Virus record (IMG/VR): IMGVR_UViG_3300042112_000429
Location: 1-36,076 of that record
DNA from: a virus
Strand: one strand, 5' to 3'
DNA: 36,076 nt
The notes under the pieces were generated by a model, which worked only from the letters and a program-made list of their open reading frames with translations, had not been told where the DNA came from and searched no databases. A program made the position numbers and the translations under genes. Shown piece by piece: positions 28,375 through 35,167 of this stretch. The stretch's first letter is position 1. Every line of letters starts with the position of its first letter.

Positions 28375-29828
28375 CAGATGACCTCGTCGATGATCGTTGC
28401 GATGCGGCCCAGCTCGTCGCGCTCAACGTTGCGGCGCACCAACCGTGGGGCAGCCGCCTCGACAACCTCGGGTTCTGGTGACCGTTCGATGAACACCTCC
28501 GGCGCAACATGCACCTGCGGTGCTTCCTGCCGGATCGTCACGTTGGGTGCCGGCTGCTCTGGCACGTGGATGTCGATGTCGGGGTTGACGTTCACCACGG
28601 TCGGCTCTTGCCGCTGTTCAGCCATGTTGACGGTGACGTTCACCGGTGGGGCCGAGTTCATCTGCGGATCAGCGGCGGGTGCAGGTGGTGGCTGCGGCAC
28701 ATCGGTCAACGCGTTCAAGTCCTCGAAGTCGCGCATCTCCTCGGTCAGCAGCACCGGAGGTTGGCCGTAGACGGCAGCCTGGGCGTTGATGTTGGAGGCG
28801 GTCTGATAGATCGACCAGCGGGTGGCCGAGTCGCCACGCAGCAACCCGTCGACGTTGAACTTCATGTACCGGGGCTGCGGCAGCAGACCGGAGATCGCTT
28901 TCTCGATGCGGATCATCCACGGCAGGAACGTGACCTGGACGCGTCGGATGTTGCGCTGCTCGAGGTTGGCGTAGGTGAGCGACGTGCCCGCGACCGGGAT
29001 ACCGAGGTCGGCCGGGTCGACCATGTAGACCTGTGCGGCGATCTCGGCGGCGGTCCACTGCCGCAGCTGCAGGAACTGGGCTTGCTCGTTGGTGACGCCG
29101 GTCGGCCGCCATGTCGCGCCGTCCTCAAGAACGCCCGGCAGGCCACGGTTGCGGCGGGTGCGGGCCCGACGCCACGCCTGCGCCATTGCCTGCATCTGCT
29201 CGGGCTGGGCACGCTTGGGGATCTCGATGACGCCGGGCATGTTGAGCGCCTGCTGGAACTGGTCGCTGCCGAACGACAGCGCTTCCAGCCCGAGGCCGAT
29301 TGACTGGCGGGCATACTCGAGCGGCGACAGGCCGACATCGGCTCCGGGCAGCATCATGCCCTTGATGTGGACGATCTCGCCGTTGTAGAGCTGGCCGTTG
29401 ATGCGGTACTTCTTCATGCCCCGATCTCGGATCACTTGAACCGAAAGCGGATCAATGACCGGGATCTCGGTGATCTGCGAACCGGTGCGCCGGACGTCGA
29501 TGAAGCAGTTGCCGTGCAGCAGCAGCGAGGTCAGCACCTGGGTGCACCACGCGGTGAAGTCGAGGTCGATGGTCGGGTACGCCAGCCAGCGAGGCGTCTC
29601 GACCTCAAACTGTTCGCCTTGGGCATCTCGACGGTAGACGTCGACGGGCAGGGTCGCGATCGAGTCGGTGATCAGCTTGACGCAACCAGCGACGGACAGC
29701 AGCTGGAGCGCTGACAGTTCGTTCACCTGGACAGCGGCGCCGGGCGGAAGATCGCCGGGCCACTCCCCCCACGTCGTTGCTTGGGCGCGCTGCTCAACGG
29801 GTGTTGATGCGAAGAAACCCTTGAGCAT
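28374..29828 (-). CDS. Portal protein (HK97 family) with long C-terminal tail
   Basis: This 484-residue protein fits the HK97 portal family: ALQLLSVAGCVKLITDSIATLPVDVYRR, a central QVLTSLLLHGNCFIDVRR and VIDPLSVQVIRD, EIVHIKGMMLPGADVGLSPLEYARQSIGLGL, AAQVYMVDPADLGI and LEQRNIRRVQVTFLPWMIRIEKAISGLL. The portal ring is the DNA gate and packaging motor dock. After about residue 375 a 100-residue tail follows, with valine-alternating strands (PVNVTVNMAEQ, TVVNVNPDIDIHVPEQPAPNVTIRQ), Pro-rich, ending ERDELGRIATIIDEV. The tail is not part of the portal core and may guide assembly. Confidence 0.92.
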   Translation of the reverse strand: MLKGFFASTPVEQRAQATTWGEWPGDLPPGAAVQVNELSALQLLSVAGCVKLITDSIATLPVDVYRRDAQGEQFEVETPRWLAYPTIDLDFTAWCTQVLTSLLLHGNCFIDVRRTGSQITEIPVIDPLSVQVIRDRGMKKYRINGQLYNGEIVHIKGMMLPGADVGLSPLEYARQSIGLGLEALSFGSDQFQQALNMPGVIEIPKRAQPEQMQAMAQAWRRARTRRNRGLPGVLEDGATWRPTGVTNEQAQFLQLRQWTAAEIAAQVYMVDPADLGIPVAGTSLTYANLEQRNIRRVQVTFLPWMIRIEKAISGLLPQPRYMKFNVDGLLRGDSATRWSIYQTASNINAQAAVYGQPPVLLTEEMRDFEDLNALTDVPQPPPAPAADPQMNSAPPVNVTVNMAEQRQEPTVVNVNPDIDIHVPEQPAPNVTIRQEAPQVHVAPEVFIERSPEPEVVEAAAPRLVRRNVERDELGRIATIIDEVI

Positions 29829-29962
29829 CAGTCACGCTCCGCAGCAAGGCCGACATAGACGGCGACGACGCCGACAGCAGCGACCGCAACCGGGATTGAC
29901 ACCAGCACGCCAGCCACGAGAATGAGGGCAAGCCCGACGACTTGCAGCAGTGTTGCGAACAT
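29828..29962 (-). CDS. Small membrane protein between terminase and portal (44 aa)
   Basis: This 44-residue protein has AGGAGG 4 nt before the ATG and overlaps the portal start (TGATG). It is hydrophobic throughout (TLLQVVGLALILVAGVLV and PVAVAAVGVVAVYVGLAA), so it likely forms a two-helix hairpin. Actinophages often carry such a gene at this site. The function is unknown. Confidence 0.7.
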   Translation of the reverse strand: MFATLLQVVGLALILVAGVLVSIPVAVAAVGVVAVYVGLAAERD

Positions 29963-29973
29963 CGAGCCTCCTC

Positions 29974-31407
29974 TCAATCGGTCAGGAAGTCGGACAGGTC
30001 ATGGAAACCGCCAGCGAAGTCGGCGGTGTTGCTGCCACGGGCGTTGATCGTGGCGACCACGACCGCCAGCAGCGGGGTGATGTCGATCTCGCTTGCTCGA
30101 GCAGAGAACACCCACGATTCACCGAACGTCCGGATCGCCACCTTTGACACGGCTGCGGTGAGGCGTTCCTGACCGAGATGGCGGATGCGTTCGTTGTGCA
30201 GGTCGTCCTGGAATGCGACGCAGGCGGTGGTGAACTCGGGGAAACTGATCTTGTGCAGCGGAATGCCGGCCGTTTCGAGGCGGTCGATCACGCCCGATGA
30301 CGGCGACTTCGGGTCGATGACGATCGGCTGGCCGGTGTCGGCATACGCCTTTTGACAAGCATCTAACACCCACGCAGTACCCTGCTCGTGTCGAGCCACC
30401 TCGACATGCATCAATCCGTCGGGTCGACGTGCTGCGTAGCCGAGCGCCGCCCACAACGAACCCGGACCGACCGACAGTGCGGCGATCCCGCCTTCAGCGG
30501 TTGAGTGCGGGTCGGTGCAAGTACGCCACTTGGCGAGCGGCAGGATCGTCGATGCGTCCGACGTCTGGACGACGCCGAGCCGTTCCCGCAGGAACTCCTC
30601 GGGGAACGATTGCATTGCTTCCAGTTCGGCTTCGATGAACGCTTCGTCGATGCGGATCCCGAGCGCAGGGTTGGCCCGATACCAGGCGTCCTTGTCGTGT
30701 CGGTCGACGTTTTCCTCGTTGCCCCACTCGGCGTAGAACAGACGGGGCGATCCACCTTGGCGGCCTCGCTGCACCAGATCGAACAGGACCGGCTGGGCGA
30801 ACGATGGTGCGCTTGACGTGTACACGAGCTGCGGGTTCGGGACCGCTGACATGGTCGGAAGCAGTGCGCCCATGATCGGGGCGGTCAAGGCGTACGCCTC
30901 GTCGAGGTAGACGGCATCGCCGGAGAAACCACGGCCCGATCCCGCAGAACGTGCCAAGAACCGAAGGCGCTCGCCGGACTTGAGTTCGACGGCTTGTTCG
31001 CCAGCGCCGCGTCGGATGCGTTGCACCTTGGCGTCGAGGTCGGGGGTGTTCTCGATCAGCGACACGATCCGAAGGAAGTGCTCGAAACAGGTTTTGAACT
31101 CGTGGGCGGTGTGCACCTGGAGGACTTCGCCGCCGAGGAACAAGCCCCAGAGTTGTCGGGCCTCGAGTAAACCGCCCTTGCCGTTCTGGCGTGGCACGAC
31201 CACTGCAACCTCAAACGCTGAGTGCAGGCCACGTACATCGCGTTGCAGCATCTCGGTGAGGCAGAACTGCTGCCAATCGTCGAGGGTCAGCCCGGCGAGC
31301 GCAGCAAGTTCGATCGCTTCGTCACCGTCGCTGCCGCGCCTGTCGGCGGGGAGCGTCAGGAACGCCGGCCGCTGCGAGCCGATCCTTGCGCTTGTCAGCA
31401 AGCTCAT
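29974..31407 (-). CDS. terL: Terminase large subunit
   Basis: This 477-residue protein has the ATPase motifs of packaging motors: a Walker A variant PRQNGKGG at 72-79 (typical of actinophage terminases), Walker B AVYLDEA at 165-171, and YTSSAPSF as coupling motif. The C-terminal nuclease domain holds IVIDPKSPSSGVIDRLE and further acidic residues near the end. The first 40 residues (PAFLTLPADRRGSDGDEAIELAALAGLTLDDWQ) match the family, so the start at 31407 is kept although it overlaps the small subunit gene by 86 bp and lacks a clear Shine-Dalgarno. Confidence 0.93.
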   Translation of the reverse strand: MSLLTSARIGSQRPAFLTLPADRRGSDGDEAIELAALAGLTLDDWQQFCLTEMLQRDVRGLHSAFEVAVVVPRQNGKGGLLEARQLWGLFLGGEVLQVHTAHEFKTCFEHFLRIVSLIENTPDLDAKVQRIRRGAGEQAVELKSGERLRFLARSAGSGRGFSGDAVYLDEAYALTAPIMGALLPTMSAVPNPQLVYTSSAPSFAQPVLFDLVQRGRQGGSPRLFYAEWGNEENVDRHDKDAWYRANPALGIRIDEAFIEAELEAMQSFPEEFLRERLGVVQTSDASTILPLAKWRTCTDPHSTAEGGIAALSVGPGSLWAALGYAARRPDGLMHVEVARHEQGTAWVLDACQKAYADTGQPIVIDPKSPSSGVIDRLETAGIPLHKISFPEFTTACVAFQDDLHNERIRHLGQERLTAAVSKVAIRTFGESWVFSARASEIDITPLLAVVVATINARGSNTADFAGGFHDLSDFLTD

Positions 31408-31588
31408 CGAGGCTTGACACCTTCTTCGGATCCCCCAGGTCGGCCAGTTCGGCCAACACCTTCACCAGCTGGCCGGCGAGCTGTGCGGAGACGGCGGCAG
31501 GTGCGTCATCCATGTCACGGGCCAACTTGTCTCGGATTGCTTCGAGCGTTTTGCGGCGATCGCCGGTCTGGGCGGCCTCAGAGATCAT
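31322..31588 (-). CDS. Small protein ahead of terL, probable terminase small subunit
   Basis: This 88-residue protein is helical (TGDRRKTLEAIRDKLARDMDDAPAAVSAQLAGQLVKVLAELADLG), followed by a charged tail (SSLDELADKRKDRLAAAG). Short helical proteins with the KLA-DMD-x-A-P-x-x-V-A-x-L pattern stand at this place in many actinophages and are taken as small terminase subunits, which bind the packaging site. A GGAGG lies 8 nt before the ATG at 31588. Starting at 31618 would add ten residues. It overlaps terL by 86 bp. Confidence 0.65.
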   Translation of the reverse strand: MISEAAQTGDRRKTLEAIRDKLARDMDDAPAAVSAQLAGQLVKVLAELADLGDPKKVSSLDELADKRKDRLAAAGVPDAPRRQARQRR

Positions 31589-31612
31589 TGAAACCGCCTC
31601 CACGCAGGCGAA

Positions 31613-31747
31613 ATGCATGAATATGCAGTGCTCGGGCCATCCCCCGGCCGGTTCGTAAGTAATCCGACTAGGGCGTGCGGTCCTGCGACCCCCTGCCCTC
31701 GAAAAACCGCCCTCCACCATGCATGATCATGCATAGCCCATGCATGA
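31613..31747. promoter_or_regulatory. ATGCATGA cluster with 16-bp palindrome, candidate packaging or control site
   Basis: The octamer ATGCATGA occurs at 31613-31620, 31719-31726 and 31740-31747, and inverted at 31727-31734. The middle pair forms the perfect palindrome ATGCATGATCATGCAT (31719-31734). It fills the 161-bp gap between the HNH gene and the small terminase gene, where cos or pac sites often lie. The rest of the gap shows no other signal. Confidence 0.45.
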
Positions 31748-31749
31748 CG

Positions 31750-32025
31750 TCACCAGCGGCGGGTCGACTCCAACCGGCGTTGGGCAGCGAGCTTGCCGCC
31801 CGCCTTGAAGTTGCAGGTCGACGCTTCGGGAAGCAGCGGTGACGCAGGGTCGGAATCAACCACATGACCAGCGGTCCAGAACGGTCGGCGTCCGTTCTTG
31901 TGTGGCTGATGCTCGACAAGCAGCAAGCCGCAACGCCAGCATCTGGTCAGCGGGTTTGCTCGAGCAGCGTTGACGACCTGTCGGCTCATGGCTTGGTAGG
32001 CGCCGCTTCGATGAGGTGCACCCAT
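31750..32025 (-). CDS. HNH endonuclease
   Basis: This 91-residue protein carries a compact His-Me (HNH) finger: CWRCG near residue 30, then WTAGHVVDSDPASPLLPEASTCNFKAGGK. The GHVV-D histidine and the N of TCN-x-x-x-G form the active site. HNH enzymes next to terminase genes are needed for cos cleavage and packaging in several phages. The ATG at 32025 has GGGAG at 5-nt spacing; an earlier ATG at 32037 lacks a site. Confidence 0.8.
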   Translation of the reverse strand: MGAPHRSGAYQAMSRQVVNAARANPLTRCWRCGLLLVEHQPHKNGRRPFWTAGHVVDSDPASPLLPEASTCNFKAGGKLAAQRRLESTRRW

Positions 32026-32048
32026 GCCTGCTCCCATCAACGCAACGA

Positions 32049-32110
32049 CCCGCAGGCCAGTGGCCCACGGGTCGCAACGTAACGGAATGTAACACGTGGG
32101 TGGTTACATT
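32049..32110. promoter_or_regulatory. Two inverted repeats upstream of the HNH/terminase genes
   Basis: A hairpin with GACCCG/CGGGTC outer and GGCC/GGCC inner arms (about 32047-32073) is followed by AATGTAAC-N9-GTTACATT (32086-32093 with 32103-32110), a perfect 8-bp inverted repeat. This 99-bp gap is one of the few in the operon and sits at the border from replication to packaging genes. It may hold a late promoter or an operator. Confidence 0.4.
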
Positions 32111-32124
32111 CTCCGGATGCTCGG

Positions 32125-32634
32125 TTACACGGGCTCGTGATCTTTGCTGACGTCGATGCCGTCCCGTGTTCGTGCACGCCACCACGCCATGTAGTGCGCC
32201 TGGCAAAGGCCGGCCTTGACGCCGGGCATCATGCACAAGGGGTCGCCCCACTCGATCACGGCGTGCTTGCCGGACTGGTGGCTGCAGCAGAGGTCACGCT
32301 TGGCGTCGTCGGGCTTCACCACAACCTTCGGTGCCCGCATGGACTGCACCTTGGTGCACAGCTCGGACAGGTGGCGGATCGACACCAGCACAGCGGCCTT
32401 GGCGTCTCGCAGGTCTTCCCGTGCGCTCGTCAGGCCCCAGCGGGCGTCGGCGTACCGTTCGGGCCCGGTGAGTTCCGCCGAGGCGTGCACAGACACCTCC
32501 GGAGCGCCGCTGCTGAACCCGTCAAGGGTGGCAAGTTCGCGATGGATGTGCTCAAGCGCTGCGGTGAGGTGGATGGCAACGACCTGCTGCAGTGACCAGC
32601 CGGCCACTTCGAGGTCACGGTTCGGTTTGCTCAT
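32125..32634 (-). CDS. Cysteine/histidine-containing hypothetical protein (169 aa)
   Basis: This 169-residue protein has a helical first half (LQQVVAIHLTAALEHIHRELATL, WGLTSAREDLRDAKAAVLVSIRHLSELCTKVQ). The C-terminal part is a likely zinc site (CCSHQSGKH, CMMPGVKAGLCQAHYMAWWRA). The end resembles small HNH-like or zinc-ribbon modules but lacks a clear catalytic set. It starts with ATG, overlapping the previous gene by 20 bp. The function is unknown. Confidence 0.65.
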   Translation of the reverse strand: MSKPNRDLEVAGWSLQQVVAIHLTAALEHIHRELATLDGFSSGAPEVSVHASAELTGPERYADARWGLTSAREDLRDAKAAVLVSIRHLSELCTKVQSMRAPKVVVKPDDAKRDLCCSHQSGKHAVIEWGDPLCMMPGVKAGLCQAHYMAWWRARTRDGIDVSKDHEPV

Positions 32635-32896
32635 GGCGGTCCTTCCGGCGATGGATCATTGCTTCGATGTTGTCGAGGTGGCAGTTGATGTCTCGGATGA
32701 TGTCGATCGCGGTGCCGACGCCGACGTCGACGGTGATGTCGGGCCGTCGTGGTGTCTGGCGCTGGGCAAGCAGTTCGGCGTTTCGGGCGCGCAGCCGTTC
32801 GATCTCGGCCCTCGCCAAACAGAACGTGCACAGTCCGCAACCGGTGGTGCCGTGGCGGTAGGCGCAGCCCAGCCGTTCCACAATGTCGTCAGCCAC
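32615..32896 (-). CDS. Small protein with Cys cluster and coiled coil (93 aa)
   Basis: This 93-residue protein starts within the repeated start module (GGAGG, 6 nt, GTG), giving Met-Ala-Asp. It has a cysteine cluster (GCAYRHGTTGCGLCTFC) followed by a coiled-coil helix (ARAEIERLRARNAELLAQR). Its C-terminal helix (TAIDIIRDINCHLDNIEAMIHRRKD) is a second possible coil. It resembles small zinc-binding phage regulators. The function is unknown. Confidence 0.65.
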   Translation of the reverse strand: MADDIVERLGCAYRHGTTGCGLCTFCLARAEIERLRARNAELLAQRQTPRRPDITVDVGVGTAIDIIRDINCHLDNIEAMIHRRKDRHEQTEP

Positions 32897-32907
32897 GGCG
32901 GGCCTCC
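32888..32907 (-). repeat. Start module copy 1 (GAGGCCCGCCGTGGCTGAC)
   Basis: On the minus strand this 19-bp sequence encodes the end of one ORF (EARRG, stop) and, in another frame, provides Shine-Dalgarno plus GTG-Ala-Asp of the next. Other copies lie at 33081, 35148 and 35872. Confidence 0.85.
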
Positions 32908-33089
32908 TCAACATGTGGCCCATTGGGGCAACGACGACTAGGCATCTCAATGAACCGAGGCCCATCGTCGCCAAACGTGGTTACCTCCAACAGGTCCATA
33001 CCGCTTTCAGCGCCGCACTCATCGCAGGTCGGGATCGGTCCTGTCCACCGAACGATCTTTTGTTTGTCGCTGAATGTGTTGTCAGCCAC
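32889..33089 (-). CDS. Small Cys-containing protein (66 aa) between start modules
   Basis: This 66-residue protein starts from one start module (GTG, Met-Ala-Asp) and ends in the next (EEARRG). It has PTCDECGAESGMDLL and RRCPNGPHVEE, a CxxC plus Cys that could bind zinc. The short size and modular ends suggest it came in by duplication of a whole gene unit. No family is recognised. Confidence 0.65.
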   Translation of the reverse strand: MADNTFSDKQKIVRWTGPIPTCDECGAESGMDLLEVTTFGDDGPRFIEMPSRRCPNGPHVEEARRG

Positions 33090-33100
33090 GGCGGGCCTCC
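33081..33100 (-). repeat. Start module copy 2
   Basis: Second copy of the 19-bp module, with three extra matching bases (GGAGG extended to GAGGAGG) in common with copy 1. It drives the 66-residue gene and ends a 15-codon mini-ORF. Confidence 0.85.
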
Positions 33101-33129
33101 TCGGGCCGGGTAACGCTGGAGCGGTTCAT
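33082..33129 (-). CDS. Mini-ORF of 15 codons, possible coupling peptide
   Basis: The ATG overlaps the stop of the replication initiator gene (ATGA), and the frame ends EEARRG in the start module, where the next gene begins. Such a short frame could carry ribosomes from one gene to the next. It may equally be the remnant of a larger gene after deletion. Confidence 0.3.
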   Translation of the reverse strand: MNRSSVTRPEEARRG

Positions 33130-33911
33130 GCCGGCCTCAGCTCGACGACGTCGGCCAGCTCGTCGGCACGTGGGTAGTACGCCAGGCTGTGCTTCTCGCC
33201 GTGCATGGCTGCGGCGATGGCATCTGGCGGCGCTGTCGGGAACATGGCGGCCAGATGCTTGAGCTGTGGGTGCAGGCGTGCTTTGTCGGTCAGCTTCTTG
33301 CGGTAGGCGGTTTCGTTCCGGATCGCTGATGTGCGCTTCGCCTGCTCGATCTGATGAGCGACGTACGCATTGATGATGAGTTCAATCCTCCCCCCTCCTC
33401 CTGCCGAGTTATCCACAGGAAGCACCTGTTGGGGGGTAGGGGGGGTTTTACTACGGGTCGGGTCGGGTCGGGGTTCCGGCGATGTCGCAACGTCAGCGCA
33501 ACGATCGTTCAACGACGTGGTCAACGATTCGTCAACGTCGTCGTTGGCAGATCGTTGACGAATCGTTGGCCGAATCGTTGACCGTGCCTTCGCAGATGCG
33601 GCGCCGGCCACCTTCGCAGCCTCGGATCGGCGGGCCTGTTCGGCCTTCACCGCCTGGGCGGACGGGTTGTAGTCGAGGAAGTCGGGGATGCGGTAGCCGC
33701 CCTCAACGGCGACCCACAGGCCGGCAACGATGAGGTTGGTGGCGTCCTTGTCGGTGCCGAGCATGTTGGCCACCGGCTCGGGGATGAAGCCGTCGGTCAA
33801 ATGGTTCGATGACCAGGCACCCGCCCGTACGAACAGGCCGACCGCTGCGTTGCCTGCAGCGATCACCTTAGGGTGCATGAAGAAGTTGTCGTCGATCTTG
33901 AACCAGGTCAT
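33126..33911 (-). CDS. Replication initiator/DnaD-like protein with internal origin
   Basis: This 261-residue protein begins TWFKIDDNFFMHPKVIAAGNAAVGLFVRAGAWSSNHLTDGFIPEPVANMLG, the winged-helix opening of phage replisome organisers. A low-complexity linker follows at about 95-165 (Arg/Thr/Pro/Gly-rich). The C-terminal part (ELIINAYVAHQIEQAKR, AYRKKLTDKARLHPQLKHLAAMFPTAPPDAIAAAMHG) is helical. It should load replication proteins at the origin. The linker DNA holds the DnaA box, G-rich and iteron-like elements, as in lambda O. GGAGG lies 6 nt before the ATG, which overlaps the next gene (ATGA). Confidence 0.75.
   Translation of the reverse strand: MTWFKIDDNFFMHPKVIAAGNAAVGLFVRAGAWSSNHLTDGFIPEPVANMLGTDKDATNLIVAGLWVAVEGGYRIPDFLDYNPSAQAVKAEQARRSEAAKVAGAASAKARSTIRPTIRQRSANDDVDESLTTSLNDRCADVATSPEPRPDPTRSKTPPTPQQVLPVDNSAGGGGRIELIINAYVAHQIEQAKRTSAIRNETAYRKKLTDKARLHPQLKHLAAMFPTAPPDAIAAAMHGEKHSLAYYPRADELADVVELRPA
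33409..33585. other. Likely replication origin (DnaA box, G4 motif, iterons)
   Basis: A perfect DnaA box TTATCCACA lies at 33409-33417. It is followed by two long G runs (33431-33445), a four-run G-quadruplex motif GGGTCGGGTCGGGTCGGGG (33455-33473), and at 33499-33582 eight copies of CAACGA/TCGTTG-type units. Two of the latter form a perfect 16-bp inverted repeat (33522-33537 with 33553-33568). All lie in the linker of the initiator gene, as expected for a phage origin. Confidence 0.65.
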
Positions 33912-34219
33912 TCGGTTCCTCCAAACACATATGCGATGCCGATGGCGACGGCGATGTCGGGGTTGGTCTGCAGCCATTCCCAATGGCGGTCGCAGAGCAG
34001 GGTGCAGTGCATGTCGTCGAGCGGCAGGTCGGGTCGGGTGTTCACCACGACGTGGGTGCCGCCGCAGCTGGTTGGTGTGCCGACGAGCGACACGACCTCT
34101 GATCCGGGCCACCGGTCCCAGACGTGGCCCCAGAACTGGCAGGTTTGGTCGCGTCGGGCGACCAGCTCGAGCACGGTCAGGTTGCGGAAACGTGCCCGCC
34201 ATTGTGCGAAGTAGCTCAT
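33908..34219 (-). CDS. Cys/His-containing hypothetical protein (103 aa)
   Basis: This 103-residue protein has an N-terminal helix (FAQWRARFRNLTVLELVARRD) and several cysteines and histidines (CQFWGHVW, SCGGTHVVV, DDMHCTLLCDRHWEWL), which could form a zinc site or HNH-like fold. It overlaps RusA and the initiator gene by ATGA. The function is unknown. Confidence 0.65.
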   Translation of the reverse strand: MSYFAQWRARFRNLTVLELVARRDQTCQFWGHVWDRWPGSEVVSLVGTPTSCGGTHVVVNTRPDLPLDDMHCTLLCDRHWEWLQTNPDIAVAIGIAYVFGGTE

Positions 34220-34665
34220 GGCAGTTCTGCGATCGTGATGGTGGCGCCGGTCCATTCGCCTGCGGGGACTTCGATCTTGCTGATCGTCCATTGCGAGATC
34301 AGTTCGTCGCGTTCGATGAGGCCGGCCTCGGCGAGCGAATCGCCGATTGAGCGGGCCAGTTTGTCCAGGTCGGGTTTGCTGGTCTTCCAGCCGGTGATCT
34401 CGCCGCTTGCGACTCGCCGCTTCAACGCTGCAGGCCGCGACGCAGGCATGGGGAAACGGAACACGACGGCGACGAACAGAGGGCCGCTGAAGCAGTGCTC
34501 GAGCAGTTGGCGCTGATGGTTGGCTTCGAGGGCGACGGCCTGCCGCCAGGTGCGGTGCTTGGCGCGTCCGGTGGCGCTTGAGCCTTCGACCATAGCGCCG
34601 TTCGGCATCCTCGTCTTGGAGCCCTGCGGGGCTGGAACGCCGATGACGTTGAAGCGGACGTTCAT
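34216..34665 (-). CDS. rusA: RusA-like Holliday junction resolvase
   Basis: This 149-residue protein follows the RusA family: GVPAPQGSKTRMPNG near the start, W-R-x-AV-x-x-E, then TSKPDLDKLARSIGDSLAEAGLIERDELIS, where Asp99, Asp101 and Asp109/Asp120 hold the metal of the active site. It cuts branched DNA during recombination and clears junctions before packaging. The length is normal. The ATG overlaps the WhiB stop (ATGA). Confidence 0.88.
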   Translation of the reverse strand: MNVRFNVIGVPAPQGSKTRMPNGAMVEGSSATGRAKHRTWRQAVALEANHQRQLLEHCFSGPLFVAVVFRFPMPASRPAALKRRVASGEITGWKTSKPDLDKLARSIGDSLAEAGLIERDELISQWTISKIEVPAGEWTGATITIAELP

Positions 34666-35156
34666 GCGATGTCCTTGACGCTGATGTAGCCGCTGCGGAT
34701 GAGGCGACGCTGACGTTCCGACGTGCCGCCCCAGATGCCGATCGTCTCGTTGTTGTTCACGGCGAACTGGAGGCACTGCAGACGTACGGTGCAGCCTCGG
34801 CAGACCTGCTTGGCGTACATGACGGTCGATCCGTCGCCTCGTTCGGGGAAGAACAGGTTGACGTCGACGTCCTTGCAGTTGGCGTCTGCCCGCCACGGCG
34901 CCGGGTCGAACAGGCGCACACGGCTTTCGAACTGGCCCATGATCATGCTGCGGCGTTGTTCGGGCGTGATCGCGGTCTGGTTACGTGCTCGAGGGTCGTG
35001 CTCGATGTCGTAGCCGGCCTTGCGTGCGGCGGTCAGCATCTTCCCGGCGGTCTTCAACGTGACGCCGAACGCCGCAACGATCGCCTGGTTGGCTTTCATG
35101 CCGTTGGCGTCGGCTGCGTTGGCGATCGCTGCGACGCGTGCGTTGCGGTCAGCCAC
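34662..35156 (-). CDS. WhiB-family iron-sulfur regulator with N-terminal HTH extension
   Basis: This 164-residue protein has a C-terminal WhiB domain: Cys94, then Cys119-x2-Cys122-x5-Cys128 binding a [4Fe-4S] cluster, and the GIWGG turn at 140-144 followed by basic residues. WhiB proteins are known only from Actinobacteria and their phages and bind the sigma factor. Here the domain follows about 85 extra residues with a helix-turn-helix-like part (NQAIVAAFGVTLKTAGKMLTAARKAGYDI), so it may bind DNA on its own. The GTG belongs to the start module at 35148. It may switch on later genes of the operon. Confidence 0.87.
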   Translation of the reverse strand: MADRNARVAAIANAADANGMKANQAIVAAFGVTLKTAGKMLTAARKAGYDIEHDPRARNQTAITPEQRRSMIMGQFESRVRLFDPAPWRADANCKDVDVNLFFPERGDGSTVMYAKQVCRGCTVRLQCLQFAVNNNETIGIWGGTSERQRRLIRSGYISVKDIA

Positions 35157-35167
35157 GGCGGGCCTCG
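35148..35167 (-). repeat. Start module copy 3
   Basis: The same 19-bp module ends the repeat protein (DEARRG) and starts WhiB (GTG, Met-Ala-Asp), with GAGG 6 nt before the GTG. Confidence 0.85.
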
